Below the pieces are notes generated by a model, which was not told where the DNA came from, did no database searches, and saw nothing but the letters and a program-made list of their open reading frames with translations. This document shows positions 45,441-58,974 of a stretch of 64,000 bases of DNA, in pieces. Position 1 is the first letter of the stretch. Each line of letters starts with the position of its first letter. The position numbers were made by a program, and so were the translations under genes. The stretch comes from Sabellastarte sp. h YS-2021 (Eukaryota > Annelida > Polychaeta > Sabellida > Sabellidae), in NCBI GenBank assembly GCA_964017235.1, contig OZ024932.1:80293451-80357450 (forward strand). Direction: 5' to 3'.

Positions 45441-45817
45441 TTAACAAAACAAAAATCTAGTAGTTTCAATGCTTGAGTAGTATGGTGAAACTTAACTTTG
45501 GGCGTTAATTAGCAATACTTTATAACACAAAATGTATTTTTGCAACATTTTAAAGGTAACTTATTTTGTGCAGTATATAAATGAAAATAGCATCAGAGAT
45601 GACCATATACCACAGCCCCGGGCAATAGAATTGGACACTACTACACATAGAATGTAGAGCAAATTATGCAAAGGTAATCAAACATAATGTGACACCCAAG
45701 TGCAGGTCTTTGGGTTCTAAATGAAGACGAAGTGCAACTGTATCTCCTTTGTTTTAGAAGAAAAAAATCAATGTTTGCGGCTCAATGTCCCTCAAACACT
45801 GTATATATAACACTTAC
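45441..45817 (-). other. CtBP: CtBP intron segment with repeat remnant
   Basis: GAAAATAGCATCAGAGATGA near 45584 is the start word of the composite repeat elements, here without the rest. Otherwise the stretch is featureless up to the exon. Confidence 0.5.
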
Positions 45818-46103
45818 TTTTTGTAGCACGACCGTTGCAAAGCTTTAGAGAATTCCTCCTTTGCACCAGTGGCACTTCTACTTCCACTTTATGGCTCTTT
45901 TTCAAGTTTTCTTGGGTGTCCTGTTCCAGGGAGTCACTGGAGGACGAGGAATTCTTCCGTTTCTTTGGCTTAGAATCAGTCTTTTTAGGGGGAGGGGAAG
46001 GAAGTTCTATCCTTAAGGGGACGTCTTCTTTTGGGTCAGCGACTGGAATATCTCCTTCCTTTTTCTCGCCACCAGGAAAGTGACCACTACACACACGTAA
46101 TTG
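45818..46103 (-). CDS. CtBP: CtBP upstream exon: end of THAP domain and linker
   Basis: The acceptor is TTCTATCAG and the donor A|GTAAGTG. It reads QLRVCSGHFPGGEKKEGDIP, then VADPKEDVPLRIELPSPPPK, then a Lys/Ser-rich linker ending LQRRNS-like (VPLVQRRNSLKLCNGRATK), and continues in frame into the CtBP core. CSGHF is the last zinc-binding C-x2-H of a THAP domain. The block CSGHFPGGEKKEGDIPVADP closely resembles the THAP end of C. elegans CTBP-1. The linker includes a basic KPKKRK stretch that could be a nuclear localisation signal. The exon with the first Cys pair of the THAP domain was not found. Confidence 0.9.
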
Positions 46104-47888
46104 CTGATAGAAGAGAAACAGTCATATACCGATATATCCAGGCCAATAATGAGCAAAACAATTTTGAATTTTCCCAAATATAGAAATTCAATTTCACTCT
46201 TCTGTCAATTCTACTGTTGCTTACCAAAAAATCATGTCGTTTGTAAAACACAGATGCCCATTATTTGAAATGACCAAATATCAACAACCAATCATTTTAA
46301 GCTTTGCTATTCATACACGTTTAAAAATTAATTAAATAGAAATATTTATATTTTGTTTAAACATAAAATTAATATGGCACCATAAGCCACAAAGAGCACA
46401 AAATGTGTGAATACTTTTAAGCTTAAGTTGACAGTAATTCAAGGAACATGAAGAATAAATATTATATTGGAAAGCTGCTTTTCTTCCAAATGGCAATGAC
46501 TTAAGAATCTTAAGTTAAGATTATTTCAGAAAGGAATCTTCCTCCACATAAATGTTTTGATTTTTGAATATAAAAATAATTGTCAAAACCCTTATTTTCA
46601 GGAGGAATATTACTAGTCGGGTATCATTACATAGATTAGTTAGGTACACATTATATAATGCCCATCAAAAAAAGAAGCATTTAAAACCTTCAAAGAGTTA
46701 AAGTAATTTCGCTTACTTTGCCAGTTTCAACATTAGTCTTCTACTTGTTCCATTAGGTTAAGGTAGTACTGTTTTAATTTAATATCTGAGTAATCATTGG
46801 CAGATCCTCTTTTGCATTTTATTGCATATCTATGTGATAATTTCTTCATAAAACTACAAATGTTAAACCAACTTGTAATCTATACTTATGAATTAAGATT
46901 GTAAAAAAAGGTTAACATGAATGATTAAATAATATGTCTAACAATGTATTTGTGTAAAAATTGCTAATTTATTATCATGCAAAGCACCTAGAAGTTTAGC
47001 CTACTTTAAACGGAGCACAATGTTATGAACACAAATGTGTTAGCTTAATAAAATCTTGCATGAAAATTATAACAAAAAATATAAACAACTACATTTACAA
47101 ACTAATGCAGTGATACTTTAACCGAAATACAGAATTTGTGCAGGTACTAAAATCTAAGATTTTAAGTTGACATTGTTACACTAGTTTAGCTAAAAAAAAA
47201 CCATAACATAACTTAGAAAAAAATGGAAAAGGTTTCTGCAACTGCAAAAACTACGTGTCCCACAGCAACGGAATTGTGTATGCTAAAAAGCGATAGTAAA
47301 GATGAAGGCTATAAAAATACAAAAGCTCTGAACTATCATTAATATAGATGTTTCATATGAACTTCAACAAGACTGATTTTTTTTTCTTGGAGAATCCCAG
47401 GCTATTATTTGCTTTAACCTTTAAAACATCCAAAGCTCTGATCACAACAAAGCAAAGAGATATTTAGCACTCACTGAAAATCTTGACCATTTGGGTGCAA
47501 TAGAATAGACCTGGAAATGCAAGGATAGCACAAAGAGCCACATCATATGTCCCCAAAGGATCAATTTTAGCAAATTTTGTTACTACATGATAATCAATTG
47601 GGCCTCAGTCAGTCAATTATTGCCCAATTGATCTAAAAAGTATATTGTACTAAGATTTTAACCTAAAAAAGCACTTGCCACTTTCAGTACATATGTTGTC
47701 TTTTCTCCCACAGTTGATAACTGTCCAAAATCACTGACAAGCCTTACATTATGGGAGATATTCCACTTATCAAATACTATGACAGTGGCGTAGACTGTCT
47801 GAAAATAGGGCAAAACCAATAAGCATCCCCTTTCAAGGGACACTTAATCATTGTATACTATAAAAAAAGTCATACAATTGTATATTAC

Positions 47889-47919
<31 letters not shown>

Positions 47920-48957
47920 TGTCACACAATTATTTACATTTTAATAATTTCACAAGCAATACAGATAAAGAAACTATTTTGTAGCTGCTAGGACTACTGT
48001 GAATCTACTGGCTAATATAATTACATCTGCAAGCCCTAATAACAATCTGAAGGGTTTATATTGCTACTTTTTTCCTTCAAAATATGTCTTAAACACATTA
48101 AACAACATGCTATGTAAGGAAGAGTTTAAAAAATATATTTTGTGATATACAACTACGTAAATTATTATGTGTGATCAAAATATAAAAGGAAAGAAGTCAT
48201 CTACAGGCAAAGACATTGAAACAATGAGGAAAACCTTACCCTTGAGAGAGAAATTCAAAAGAAAGATACATTTTAATATAATTTATACACTTTTACCATT
48301 AAAAGATTCACTACAATAAAGGTATGTTTTTTACATGTTAATTACTCAAGTTTAATGCATTAAAATAAAAAAAAGCTTTTATTAAGAAACAATGTTCATT
48401 TATCACATAGGTTACATCATGAAAGCTCCTATATATTTTAATACATCTATCTATATGCAAACTATTATTGTACAGAAAAAGTTAGTAATTCTCAATTGAT
48501 TTAAAAATATGACAAAGAAAAATATATAAAACCATAAATTGTAAGCACAGTAACTCAGTTCAATCAATTATTTCATCCAAATTGTCATTCATATAACAGA
48601 TCTTTTTTCCATTTGCACGATTACATTGCCCAATTCCAGTGCACTCCTGATCAGAAAAGATTCAGATATTAAGGCTGTCACTCGTAGTAGTATGTGACCT
48701 ATCAAAATCTTATTAGAAGTCATAAACTGTTCATTTTTTTCACCTTGCTGCTCAATTGTTAGCTATTTAATATAAGTTTTCATTAGTTATTTTTTACATT
48801 TCTGCAAAAATATCAAATTTTAAAGAAAGTTGTAAATGGACAACAAAACAAAAATATAATGACTTTTCAATCACCTCCATTTCTCTGATAATCAACTTAA
48901 TCAAGCCATCATCGACTTTTTTCACTGCATTGTTGTCAATATATCATGAAGCACTAC
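46104..48957 (-). other. AT-rich CtBP intron or upstream sequence, no gene seen
   Basis: No supported exon is found here. An A-run of about 30 lies near 47888-47918. A minus-strand stretch at 47680-47800 (TVYATVIVFDKWNISHN) is open and has an AG before it, but it lacks a donor or a recognised match, so it is not called. Confidence 0.5.
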
Positions 48958-49471
48958 TAGGGATGAAGTATATATCAATCTCGTAAAATAACAAATGTTA
49001 CCTACATTTCCCACATTTTGGATCTATGAAATGCAACCGCTTCCTGTGAATATTGGTGGTAGATATAAACACCAATCGATTGCTAGAGATTGTCAGTGAG
49101 TGACTGAGATTGTACCATGACACCAACAATTATTCAAGCGTGTATATTTCCCTTTTTGGTATCTCACCAATGAAAAACCATTCTTATTCCAGGAGGCAGA
49201 AAAACTATGCATTTTAATATTGTCCCAATTGAATAAGCCTGTCGCAGGAAGTGAAGTCTATGAAAACAAAAAATGTTCATGAAAATCACAATAAAACCTT
49301 AAAATGTGCAAAAATATAGGATAAAAGGTTCAAATTTCTTGAGGTTTATTGTACGTTTGAGATATTTGATGTTTCCTAACCATTTTATTTGCTCAACAAT
49401 AATATTTCTGTTTTAGTAAAAAGGTTTCAAAGCTGTGAGCCTGTGACAATGGTAATACCGTTTCATCCCTA
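48958..49471. mobile_element. probable hAT-like element without clear target duplication
   Basis: The left end TAGGGATGAAG and the right end, inverted, TAGGGATGAAAC agree over ten bases. The interior shares TTCCTGTGAATAT and GTAGATATAAAC with the element at 1162-1592. The flanking octamers AGCACTAC and ACAACGGT do not match, so the insertion is old or one border is misplaced. Confidence 0.5.
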
Positions 49472-51548
49472 ACAACGGTTACATAATATTAAGTCTGTGA
49501 CTTTGTTAAAAAAATTACACGAGGTATTCACCTCGAAAGAACTGATCCAAATGCGGGTAACCGTGTTTTAGTTGTCATCCATTGGAAGTATCAGAGAATC
49601 AAACATGACGGATGATGTAAACAAAACATTATGAAATATAATGTTAAATATCTGTACATATAAGGAAAATTATGTGAAAAACTAATATCAGTTAAAGAAA
49701 TCTGACAGAATAGTGAGAATACTAAGGTTCATCGGAGTATTTCATTCATTTATGCTATATTTCATATTTTTTCGGTATAACCGGGTAACCTATCACAGCT
49801 TTACATAATATAACATTAAATACAAGTTAATTCGGGAAAGAGTGAATACATCACTTAAGGCACAAGCTAAATATGTCACAAACTTTTTAAAGTGTACAAA
49901 GTCCAACTTTGCCCTAGTTGGGTAACAATGTCTTCAGTTTCACAAACGGGTGTCAAATGTATTCACCCTGCAGTAAAATTTGAACAATCTCCAGATTTAT
50001 CTAAAACATATATTTTGTATCTTACAATTTATAATTTTTACATATTTTTCTTGTAGGCCTTGCACACAATAGATGCTAATACTACAACAGGCAGAGAGAA
50101 ATATAATATGTACCCCAACCTACCTTTCACACAGAAATGCCTGACTTTAAATATCCAGCTCCTAAAGATGTAAAATAGCATGCAAACTTAAAATTATAAC
50201 AACTGACATGCTTCTGTATCAAAAGAAAACTATGATCACTTGATTAGGAATATATTGTCTTAAATTCTTACAAATATGCTACTTACATTTCATTTGAAAT
50301 ATGTGTATTTTATAATAAACTTGTTCTTTGTTGCTTAATCAATAGAATGAACCAAAACACAAAATTGTGAAAGGACAAAACTAAAAATGTAACTTTGATA
50401 TTCAAATAAATAGATACTGCAATCTCCTGTGCCCTATAATTCAGTCTACAGTTTTAATTCTGCAAAGATATACGATTGGTTCTCGTGATAAAACTGTTTT
50501 TATTTTGACTCATAAAATTTTGGAGGGTATTGCTATATCAAAATGAAGTGTTTATTCATGAGTAAATAGCTAGTTTTGAATGGCATAATACCATTTTATG
50601 ATCGGGAGATCCCTTCAAAAAACCTTTCTATTATGGCGATGACTGTATTTTACCGAATGAAAAGTGACTATACATTTAATGACGCACAAAATTGAAATGA
50701 AACAAAACAAAAGATAAGCCCACAGTTACAGTTTTAAGCAATAAAAAGGAAAAAAAATCATAGTACTGCAACATCTCCTTATTGAGATAACCAAAGAAAA
50801 ACCTCTTGGGGTTGGAGAACATGATGGCAAAATTTTCTAGAACTTATAAAATAATAAAAATAAAAGTGCCATGCACAATCAACAAATATATAGATATAAA
50901 ACTGTTAAAAACAACAATAGCATATGCCACAAAATTGCATTACACAACTTATTGACAAGAGATCTTGCAACTTTATGGATATACATTCTGTATGAAAAAA
51001 CTAGTACTTTTTAAAGCTGATGTATCGTAGATTTTTGTGACAACAATTATTTCCTTTTATCACTAGCTTTCTATTTAAATATTTCCCATGATGAAGCTGA
51101 AATCACTGAAGTATAATACTGAAATATGTTAAAGAAGAAAACTTGGATTTATAGATCTCTATGTTTTTCCTGTTTAAGTATTCTAAAACTCGACAGATGG
51201 AGCATGGCATAAAAGTGTTTCCCCCATTTATTGCACAGTTTCCTCCCTTCTGTCCCCGCCTTTTTAACACCCGAAACACAAAGCCAAATTTGGCAAGTAG
51301 GAGGAAAATAAAACAAGAGGAGAGTGCCCGTGAACGGGCACTGTGTCAGCTGACTGAATGTTTTTGATTTGTGATGGTGATAATGAGAGGAAAGCATAAT
51401 TATCAGGGAAAGGGCTGTACAGAAATACAGTAAATGGTAACTGAACAGCATGTTCGAAAGATATTCCGAAGCTGACAGAAGAAAAGGACAAAAAAGTTGT
51501 GCCCTGCAAATGGTATTATGAAACTAGATTGGGCCAACTCGGCGCCAA
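49472..51548. other. AT-rich sequence, no gene seen
   Basis: No exon, RNA gene or repeat family could be supported in this stretch. Confidence 0.5.
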
Positions 51549-51753
51549 CATATCCCCAGACAGGTCATCACTCACGCCACAGGTTTTGATCGGGAATTTT
51601 TTAAAACATAATTACCCATTATTATATGAACTTCAGCACATCAATCTGCTCTGTTTATATCTCCCCAAGGAAGATGGTGTATCCCCAGACGCCGAATACA
51701 TAACTCAAATTATATTTTCAATCTTCCTGCAATGATAACTCTAAACCTATTTT

Positions 51754-52000
51754 CAAAGTATTTAAATGATTGATGATTGAATGTCCATTCTAAAATAATA
51801 ATCCCAAAAGAGCATATCTGTTTCTATATTTGTTGACAAATAAAATATTATTTTTAACTCAACTCATCATATTTTTCAATCTTCCTTCAAAGTATTTAAA
51901 TGATTGATGATTCAATGTCCATTCTAAAATTCATAATCCCAAAAGCGCATATCTGTTTCTATATTTGTTCACAAATAAAATATTATTTAAAAAAAAATTA
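51754..52000. repeat. 134-bp tandem duplication
   Basis: CAAAGTATTTAAATGATTGA begins both copies (51754 and 51888). The match continues through ATGTCCATTCTAAAAT and CATATCTGTTTCTATATTTG, with few differences. Confidence 0.92.
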
Positions 52001-52729
52001 TTTATATTATTATTTTATTATATTATTTTTAGAATTTGCAAATTGTTTTCAGTTATTCATTTCCTCTATACCTATATATGTGGTCCATATATATGCAACC
52101 TAAATATGTGACACAATCTCAGTTCTGACTCCCCTTTGTGTTATATGTAATGAAGCCCACCACCTCCCACCCCCACCCCTTCTCCACACCTCTCTCACTA
52201 TTACACAAGATCTGCAACCCCATTGAGTTCTTTGTTTCTCATCTGATATCATTAAATACCTTTGTTTATTTAGTGTCACTCAATATAGCTGGAGGTCCCA
52301 GAGGTGGGTGGGGGGAATCTGGGTGGGGGGATGTGGGTTGAGCATAAATGGTAAACAAACAATCTATATAAAAGGGGTACTCAAATACAAAAAGAATTGA
52401 GAATTTTAAGTATGTGATTATCAACTGAAATGAGTTCATAACTGTAGGAGCTGTGCCAAAATTAACTGAGGCAAGTTGAATAAAACTGGGCTAGTTGAGG
52501 GTTAAAAATCCCCTAGTTTTACTACATAAGGATATAATTTCATTAATATTGGGACTTAAAGCTCACTTAAAGTGTCCATTTTGTCTACTTCAATATGTTT
52601 CACCAGTTTCATTTTAAAAAGTGAAAAACTCAGCAAGCAGAGGTATAACACACAAAAATAAGTTCTTAAAAGACTAAGATAGCCATAACATTATTAATAT
52701 TCAAAATTTAAATAGACAGGCATTTCCTT

Positions 52730-54550
52730 TTAAAAGTTCAAAGATTTCAGCTCTATAACCCACATAGTTTGACAGTTACTGGGCTTTAAAGTGGCATAAT
52801 ATCCATAAATTGGGTTTCTGTGAGCATTTTACAATTGTTAAAGAGACCTTAGCAATTAAACTACAGATCTGAAACTTTTTGGGGGGACATACATAACAAA
52901 CAAAAATCATATATAATACAGTTTAAGACTTGTCACACTAAGCATTTCCAAATAACAGGGCAAAATACGGAAAAAATGTCAAAAAAGGCACTTGGGCGAG
53001 TGTCTATGGCCCTTATACACAGGTTAAATGTCTACTAAAAACCTTGATTTTCGGCATATGCAAAAAGGACATAATAATGCATTCCCAGATGGGATTTCAG
53101 CTCCATCAATCACATAGTTTAACAGTTACAGGGCTTAAAGGTGGTAAAAAGTCCAAATATTGGGTCATTGTGGGCCTTTTAGAGATCTCGATGTGGCTTT
53201 CAAATTAAAGCTTCAGACTTAAAATTTGTTACATACTAAGATTACACATAGAATATGTATCTAATAAAGTTTGAAACTTCTCAGACTTACCATTTCCAAG
53301 TTACAGAGCAAAATATGTGAAAAATGTCTTAAAAGGGTCACTCAGGTGGGTGTTAAAGGTCCTCATACACAGGTTAAATGTCTACTTGAAGCCTTGATTT
53401 TTGGCACATGTAAAAAGAACATAATAATGTATTCCCAGATGAGATTTCAGCTCTATCAGTCACATAGTTTAACAGTCACAGGCCTTAAAATTGGCAAAAA
53501 GTCCAAATACTGGGTCTTTATGGGGCCTTCTAGAGACCTAAATGTGGCCTTCAAATTAAAGCTTCAGACTTAAAATTTGTCACATACTAAGATTACACAT
53601 AGAATATGCATCTAATACAGTTTGAAACTTCTTAGACTTACCATTTCCAAGTTACAGGGAAAAATATGTGAAAAATGTCTAAAAATGGTCACTCGGGTGG
53701 GGATTTATGGTCCTCATACACAGGTTAAATGTCTTCTTAAAGCCTTAATTTTTGGCACATATAAAAATAACATACTAATATCTTCTCAGATAGGATTTGA
53801 GCTCTATCAGTCACATAGTTTGACAGTCACAGGGCTTAAAAGTAGCAAAAAGTCCAAATATTGGGTCTTTGGGAGCCTTTTAGAGACCTCAATTTGACCT
53901 TCAAAATTAAAGCTTCAGACTTAAAATCTGTTACATACTAAGATTACACACAGAATATATATCTAATACAGTTTGAAACTTCTCAGACTTACCATTTCCA
54001 AGTTACAGGGAAAAAGATGTGAAAAATGTCTTATAAGGGTCACTCGGGTGGGTGTTTATGGTCCTGATACACAGGTTAACTGTCTATTAAAGGCCTAAAT
54101 GTTGGGGCACATATAAGAAAACACATAGATATATTCCCAGATGATATTTAACTTAGATGAGAGACATAGTTTGAAAGCTACAGTGCTTGAAAGTGGCAAA
54201 AAGTGCATAAATTGGGTCTCTGTGGGCACTTTTGAGACCTTAAGTCGACCCCTTTGGGTAAACCTACAGCCCTAAAATTTTCTACAGACAAGGATTACAT
54301 ATCAAAGTTATACCTAGCGCAGTTTGAGACTCATCAGAATTATCACTTCCAAATTATAGGGCAAAATATGTGTAAAGTATAGCAAAAAATCCCTAAGTGG
54401 GGGTATTTATGGGCCTCAAACACAATTTTCTCCTCAACTTAAAGTCATGATTTTCGGCACATGTACTAAGAACATATTAATGTGTTGTCAGGTAAAATTT
54501 CAGCCAGCTGAGCATCATAGTTTGTGACCTACAGGGCTCTAAGTGGCCAA
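52730..54550. repeat. tandem array of about 352-bp units
   Basis: Five units, the first and last degenerate, are marked by CACATAGTTT[AG]ACAGT at about 52763, 53110, 53460, 53812 and 54165. Each also carries TTACCATTTCCAAGTTACAG and GGTCACTCGGGTGGG. Open frames at 53271-53573 and 53622-53897 repeat the same translation and arise from the repetition. Confidence 0.92.
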
Positions 54551-54839
54551 AAGTGCAATTTCTGACCTTAAGGTGGCCATAAGTTCTTTTTTACTGGGAG
54601 TTTAAGGTCACCTTAAAATAGGGATCTTCCTTTGGGCACCCTTAACATGTGTACCAAGTTTGAAAAAAAAATATTAATTTGTTTTTGAGTTATCGCGTCC
54701 ACAAGGAAATTTCTACGGCGGCGGCGGCGGCGGCGCGACGGACCTGAATCCAATATATCCCCGACTTTCGTCTGGGGATATAATAAAGTAACAAGGTAAT
54801 TGTTTAAGTGTAAAAAGTAGGTTAAAAATATTTAAAGAA

Positions 54840-55670
54840 ATACTATAAATGCAAATATCCTCGTTCGACCATGAAGAAGGGATCCAAAGGTCAAATCTGA
54901 CCATACCAAAAGATTCCCAGCCAAAGAATTTAGGATGGTTTACCATCCCAAACCTCTCGGACCAATAATAAGTGAGTCATAGGCACTTTTTAAGTTTGGC
55001 TATCCTTGTTTGACCTTGACGGAGGGGGTCTAAGGTCAAATCCGACCACACAAAAAAATTCCCAGCCCATGATTTCCTGTAGCTTGTTTACCATCCCAAA
55101 CCTGTAGGACCAATAATAAGCGAGTTATAAGCAATTGTAAGTTTGGCTATCCTCAATTGACGTTGAAGGGGGGGTCCCAGGTCAAATCTGACCACACCAA
55201 AAGAATCCCAGCCCATGATTTCCTATATGTTGGTTTACCATCCCAAACCTCCAAGACCAATAATACGCGAGTTATAAGCACTTTAAGTTTGGCTATCTTC
55301 GTTTGACCTGGAAGGAGGGGTCTAAGGTGAAATCCGACCACACCAAAAGATTCCCAGCCCATGATTTTCTATAGGTTGGTTTTCCATTCCAAACCTCTAG
55401 GACCAATAATAAGCGAGTTATAAGCACTTTTAAGTTTGGCTATCCTCATTTGACCTTGAAGGAGGGGTCCAAGGTGAAATCCGACCACACCAAAAAATTC
55501 CCAGCTCATGATTTTCTATAGGTTGGTTTTCATTCCAAACCTCTAGGACCAATAATAAGCGAGTTATAAGCACTTTTATGTTTGGCTATCCTCATTTGAC
55601 CTTGAAGGAGGGTTCCAAGGTCAAATCGGACCATATTAACAGATTCCCAGCCCATGATTTCCTACAGGTT
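54840..55670. repeat. GGTCAAATCCGACC tandem array, about 145-bp units
   Basis: Units read GTTTGGCTATCCTC, TTTGACCTTGAAGGAGGGGT, CCAAGGTCAAATCCGACCAC, GATTCCCAGCCCATGATTTC and AATAATAAGCGAGTTATAAG in order. About five and a half units are present. Confidence 0.93.
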
Positions 55671-58190
55671 GGATACAATGATTTACTCAACAGTGAGAAC
55701 CTGAAAGAAGCTATTGCTCAGCTATGCCATGACATAGAGGTCTGCAATTTCACTATGTTATAGCTGACCAAAACGTCTGTGAATAACATTTAACAAAATA
55801 CTCTAAATGTAATAGTTTTCAAGTTACAACTTATTTACTCAAGAGTGAGAACCTCAAAGTAACTATTACTCAGCTATGCAATGAGCTACATGTCTGAATT
55901 TTTGCTCTGTTATAGCTGACCTAAAAGTAGGTGAACAACATATTTAAGCAAAATACTGTAAATGCAATAGTTTTCAAGTTACAACTGATTTAGTCAATAG
56001 TGAGAACCTGAAAATAGCTATTGCTCCGCTATGCCATGAGCTATAGGTCTGTAATTTCACTATGTTATAGCTAACCCAAAAGTAGGTGAACAATATATTT
56101 TAACAAAATACTCCAAATGTAATATTTTTCAAGTTATAGCCGATTTACTCAACAGTCAGTGCCTGAGAATAGCTATTGCTCAGTTGTGCCATGAGCTACA
56201 GGTCTGTAATTTCACTATGTTATAGCTGACCCAAAAGTAGCTGAATAACATATTTGCACAAATTTCTGTAAAGGCAATAGTTTTCCAATTACAACTGATT
56301 TACTCAACAGTGAGAACTTCAAAGTAGCTATTACTCAGCTATGCAATGAGCCACAGGTCTGGAACTTCACTATGTTATAGCTGACCCCAAAATATGTGAA
56401 TAACATATTGCAACAAAATACTGTAAATGCAATAGTTTCCAAGTTATAAGTGATTTACTCAACAGTGATAACCTAAAAGTAGCTATTACTCAGCTATGCC
56501 ATGAGCTACAGGTCTGAAATTTTACTATGTTATAGCTGACCCAAAAGTAGCTGAATAACATATTTATACTAAATTCTCTAAATGCAATAGTTTTCAAATT
56601 ATAAGTGATTTACTCAACATTGAGAACTTCAAAGTAGCTATTACTCAGCTATGCAATGAGTCACAGGTCTGGAACTTCACTATGTTATAGCTGACCCCAA
56701 AATAGGTGAATAACATATTGAAACAAAATACTCTAAATGCAATAATTTCCAAGTTATAAGCGATTTACTGAACAGTGATAACCTCAAAGTAGCTATTACT
56801 CAGCTATGCCATGAGCTACAGGTCTGAAATTTTACTATGTTATAGCTGACCCAAAAGTAGGTGAACAACATATTTAAGCAAAATACTGTACATGCAATAG
56901 TTTTCAAGTTACAACTGATTTACTCAATAGTGATGACCTAAAAGTAGCTATTACTCAGCTATGCCATGAGCTACAGGTCTGAAATTTTACTATGTTATAG
57001 CTGACCCAAAAGTAGCTGAATAACATATTTATACGAAATTCTCTAAATGCAATAGTTTTGCAATTACAACTGATTTACTCAATAGTGAGAACCTCAAAGT
57101 AGCTATTACTCAGCTATGCAATGAGTTACAGGTCTGAAATTTCACTATGTTATAGCTGACCCAAAAGTAGGTGAACAACATATATAAGCAAAATACTGTA
57201 AATGCAATAGTTTTGAAGTTACAACTGATTTACTCAATAGTGATGACCTAAAAGTAGCTATTACTCAGCTATGCCATGAGCTACAGGTCTGAAATTTTAC
57301 TATGTTATAGCTGACCCAAAAGTAGCTGAATAACATATTTATACGAAATTCTCTAAATGCAATAGTTTTCCAATTACAACTGATTTACTCAATAGTGAGA
57401 ACTTTAAAGTAGCTATTACTCAGCTACGCCATGACCTACAGATCTGAAATTTCACTATGTTATAGCTGGCCCAAAAGTAGCTGAATAACATATTTATACG
57501 AAATTCTCTAAATGCAATAGGTTTTAAGTTACAAGTGATTTACTCAATAGTGAGAACTTCAAAGTAGCTATTACTCAGCTATGCAATGAGCCACAGATCT
57601 GAAACTTCACTATGTTATAGCTGATCCCAAAATAGGTGAATAACATATTGAAACAAAATACTGTAAATGCAATAGTTTCCAAGTTATAAGCGATTTACTC
57701 AACAGTGATAACCTAAAAGTAGCTATTACTCAGCTATGCCATGAGCTACAGGTCTGAAATTTTACTATGTTATAGCTGACCCAAAAGTAGCTGAATAACA
57801 TATTTATACGAAATTCTCTAAATGCAATAGTTTTGAAGTTATAAGCGATTTACTCAACAGTGATAACCTAAAAGTAGCTATTACTCAGCTATGCCATGAG
57901 CTACAGGTCTAAAATTTTACTATGTTATAGCTGACCCAAAAGTAGCTGAATAACATATTTATACGAATTTCTCTAAATGCAATAGTTTTTAAGTTACAAG
58001 TGATTTTACTCATGATGGAAGTTACTGAAAAGCCCAAAAGTAGCTATTAGTCACTTAGCTATTGAGACAGGCACCCAACTTACTCACCATATTGTAGCTA
58101 TGAAAAAAGTAGCTGAATAACATATTTTAACAAAATGCTCTAAATGCAACACTTTTCAAGTTATAAATGATTTTGTGCATGATTTCATGA
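55670..58190. repeat. long AGCTATTACTCAGCTATGC array, about 155-bp units
   Basis: About fifteen units read AGTAGCTATTACTCAGCTAT, CATGAGCTACAGGTCTGAAA, TACTATGTTATAGCTGACCC, AAAAGTAGCTGAATAACATA and GCAATAGTTTTCAAGTTACA. Spacings of 155 bp are seen (56941, 57096, 57251, 57406). Adjacent units are much alike, suggesting recent expansion. It directly follows the GGTCAAATCCGACC array. Confidence 0.95.
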
Positions 58191-58930
58191 ATTTTAATGC
58201 ATTAAAAATTATTAAAAAAATTTATTAAAAAAAAAGTAAGACAGATCCAGGTCTCATACTCACACAGGAGAATCTACCTGTGGCCTAGTACATATATGCA
58301 AGATATGAGAGAAATCCCTGCAATAGTCACTGAGAAAATTGTGATTAAGTGTTGAAATTTTCACACTTTTGGTGGGGGTACCCCCCTTGTAATGTCTCTA
58401 GCAAACAGACGAACAGACAGATTTGCATGCCTTGAACAATTTTTCATCCTCGATAGATAAGGTATCTTTTAAAAAAAACAGCACGTCTCTAGGCCTTGTA
58501 GTTTTGGAGGAGAAGTTGTTCACGCGGACGCGTACGCGTACGCCCACGCCGCAGAGTGACGACATAATGTCAGCTGACTGACAAGTCAGCTGACATAAAA
58601 ATAGAGATACCTGTATCCTACAGCCCGGGGAAATAGTTTAAACACCACGAGATATAGAAGCAGCAAAACAGTACAAAGAGACTTTCAGAGCAATGTCAGT
58701 TATATAAAGGTCCAAATAATGTCAAGTAGAGAAAATAATGTCTAAGCGAAAGAAAATGCATGTAAAAAGTATTAACACAAGATAATTCAATACCAAGATA
58801 ACAGCATTAATCAGTAAACTAAATATTATGAAGCTGTAAACTTTATTAATTGAAGTATAGCTGTCAATGGAAATAGTACAATTAAGTAAAAGTACATATA
58901 ACTAGACCTAGTGCATTGGAGAACAGATGC
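58190..58930. repeat. flank of the long array, copy of a dispersed element
   Basis: The stretch 58240-58600 matches 25140-25490 (CTGTGGCCTAGTACATATAT; CAGAGTGACGACATAATGTC versus CAGAGTGACTTGTCAGTC). From 58597 a decayed start of the composite element follows (GATACCTGTATCCTACAGCC). TAAACTTTATTAATTGAAGT at about 58840 is the uninterrupted version of the DIRS-C target. Confidence 0.75.
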
Positions 58931-58974
58931 AAATTGTATCCACCCAGAAGACAACGCACCGAAGGCAGTGAGCA

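Larger units (their letters stand above)
51549..54782. mobile_element. repeat element with TATCCCCAGAC ends
   Basis: ACATATCCCCAGAC at 51549 and GTCTGGGGATATA at about 54770-54782 are inverted matches. Between them are a 134-bp duplication (51754-52000), a block of 352-bp tandem units (52730-54550), a TACCAAGTTTGAAAA word and a CGG trinucleotide run (54714-54735). I cannot assign it to a superfamily, and the left border is tentative because a second ATCCCCAGACG lies near 51683. Confidence 0.45.

Noticed and set aside
47680-47800. Minus-strand open stretch as the missing first THAP exon
   Set aside because: It has no Cys pair and no THAP-like wording. The preceding AG and openness alone are not enough.
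53271-53897. Two similar open frames of 100 and 91 codons
   Set aside because: They occupy the same place in successive 352-bp units. The openness comes from the repeat consensus, and the other units have stops.
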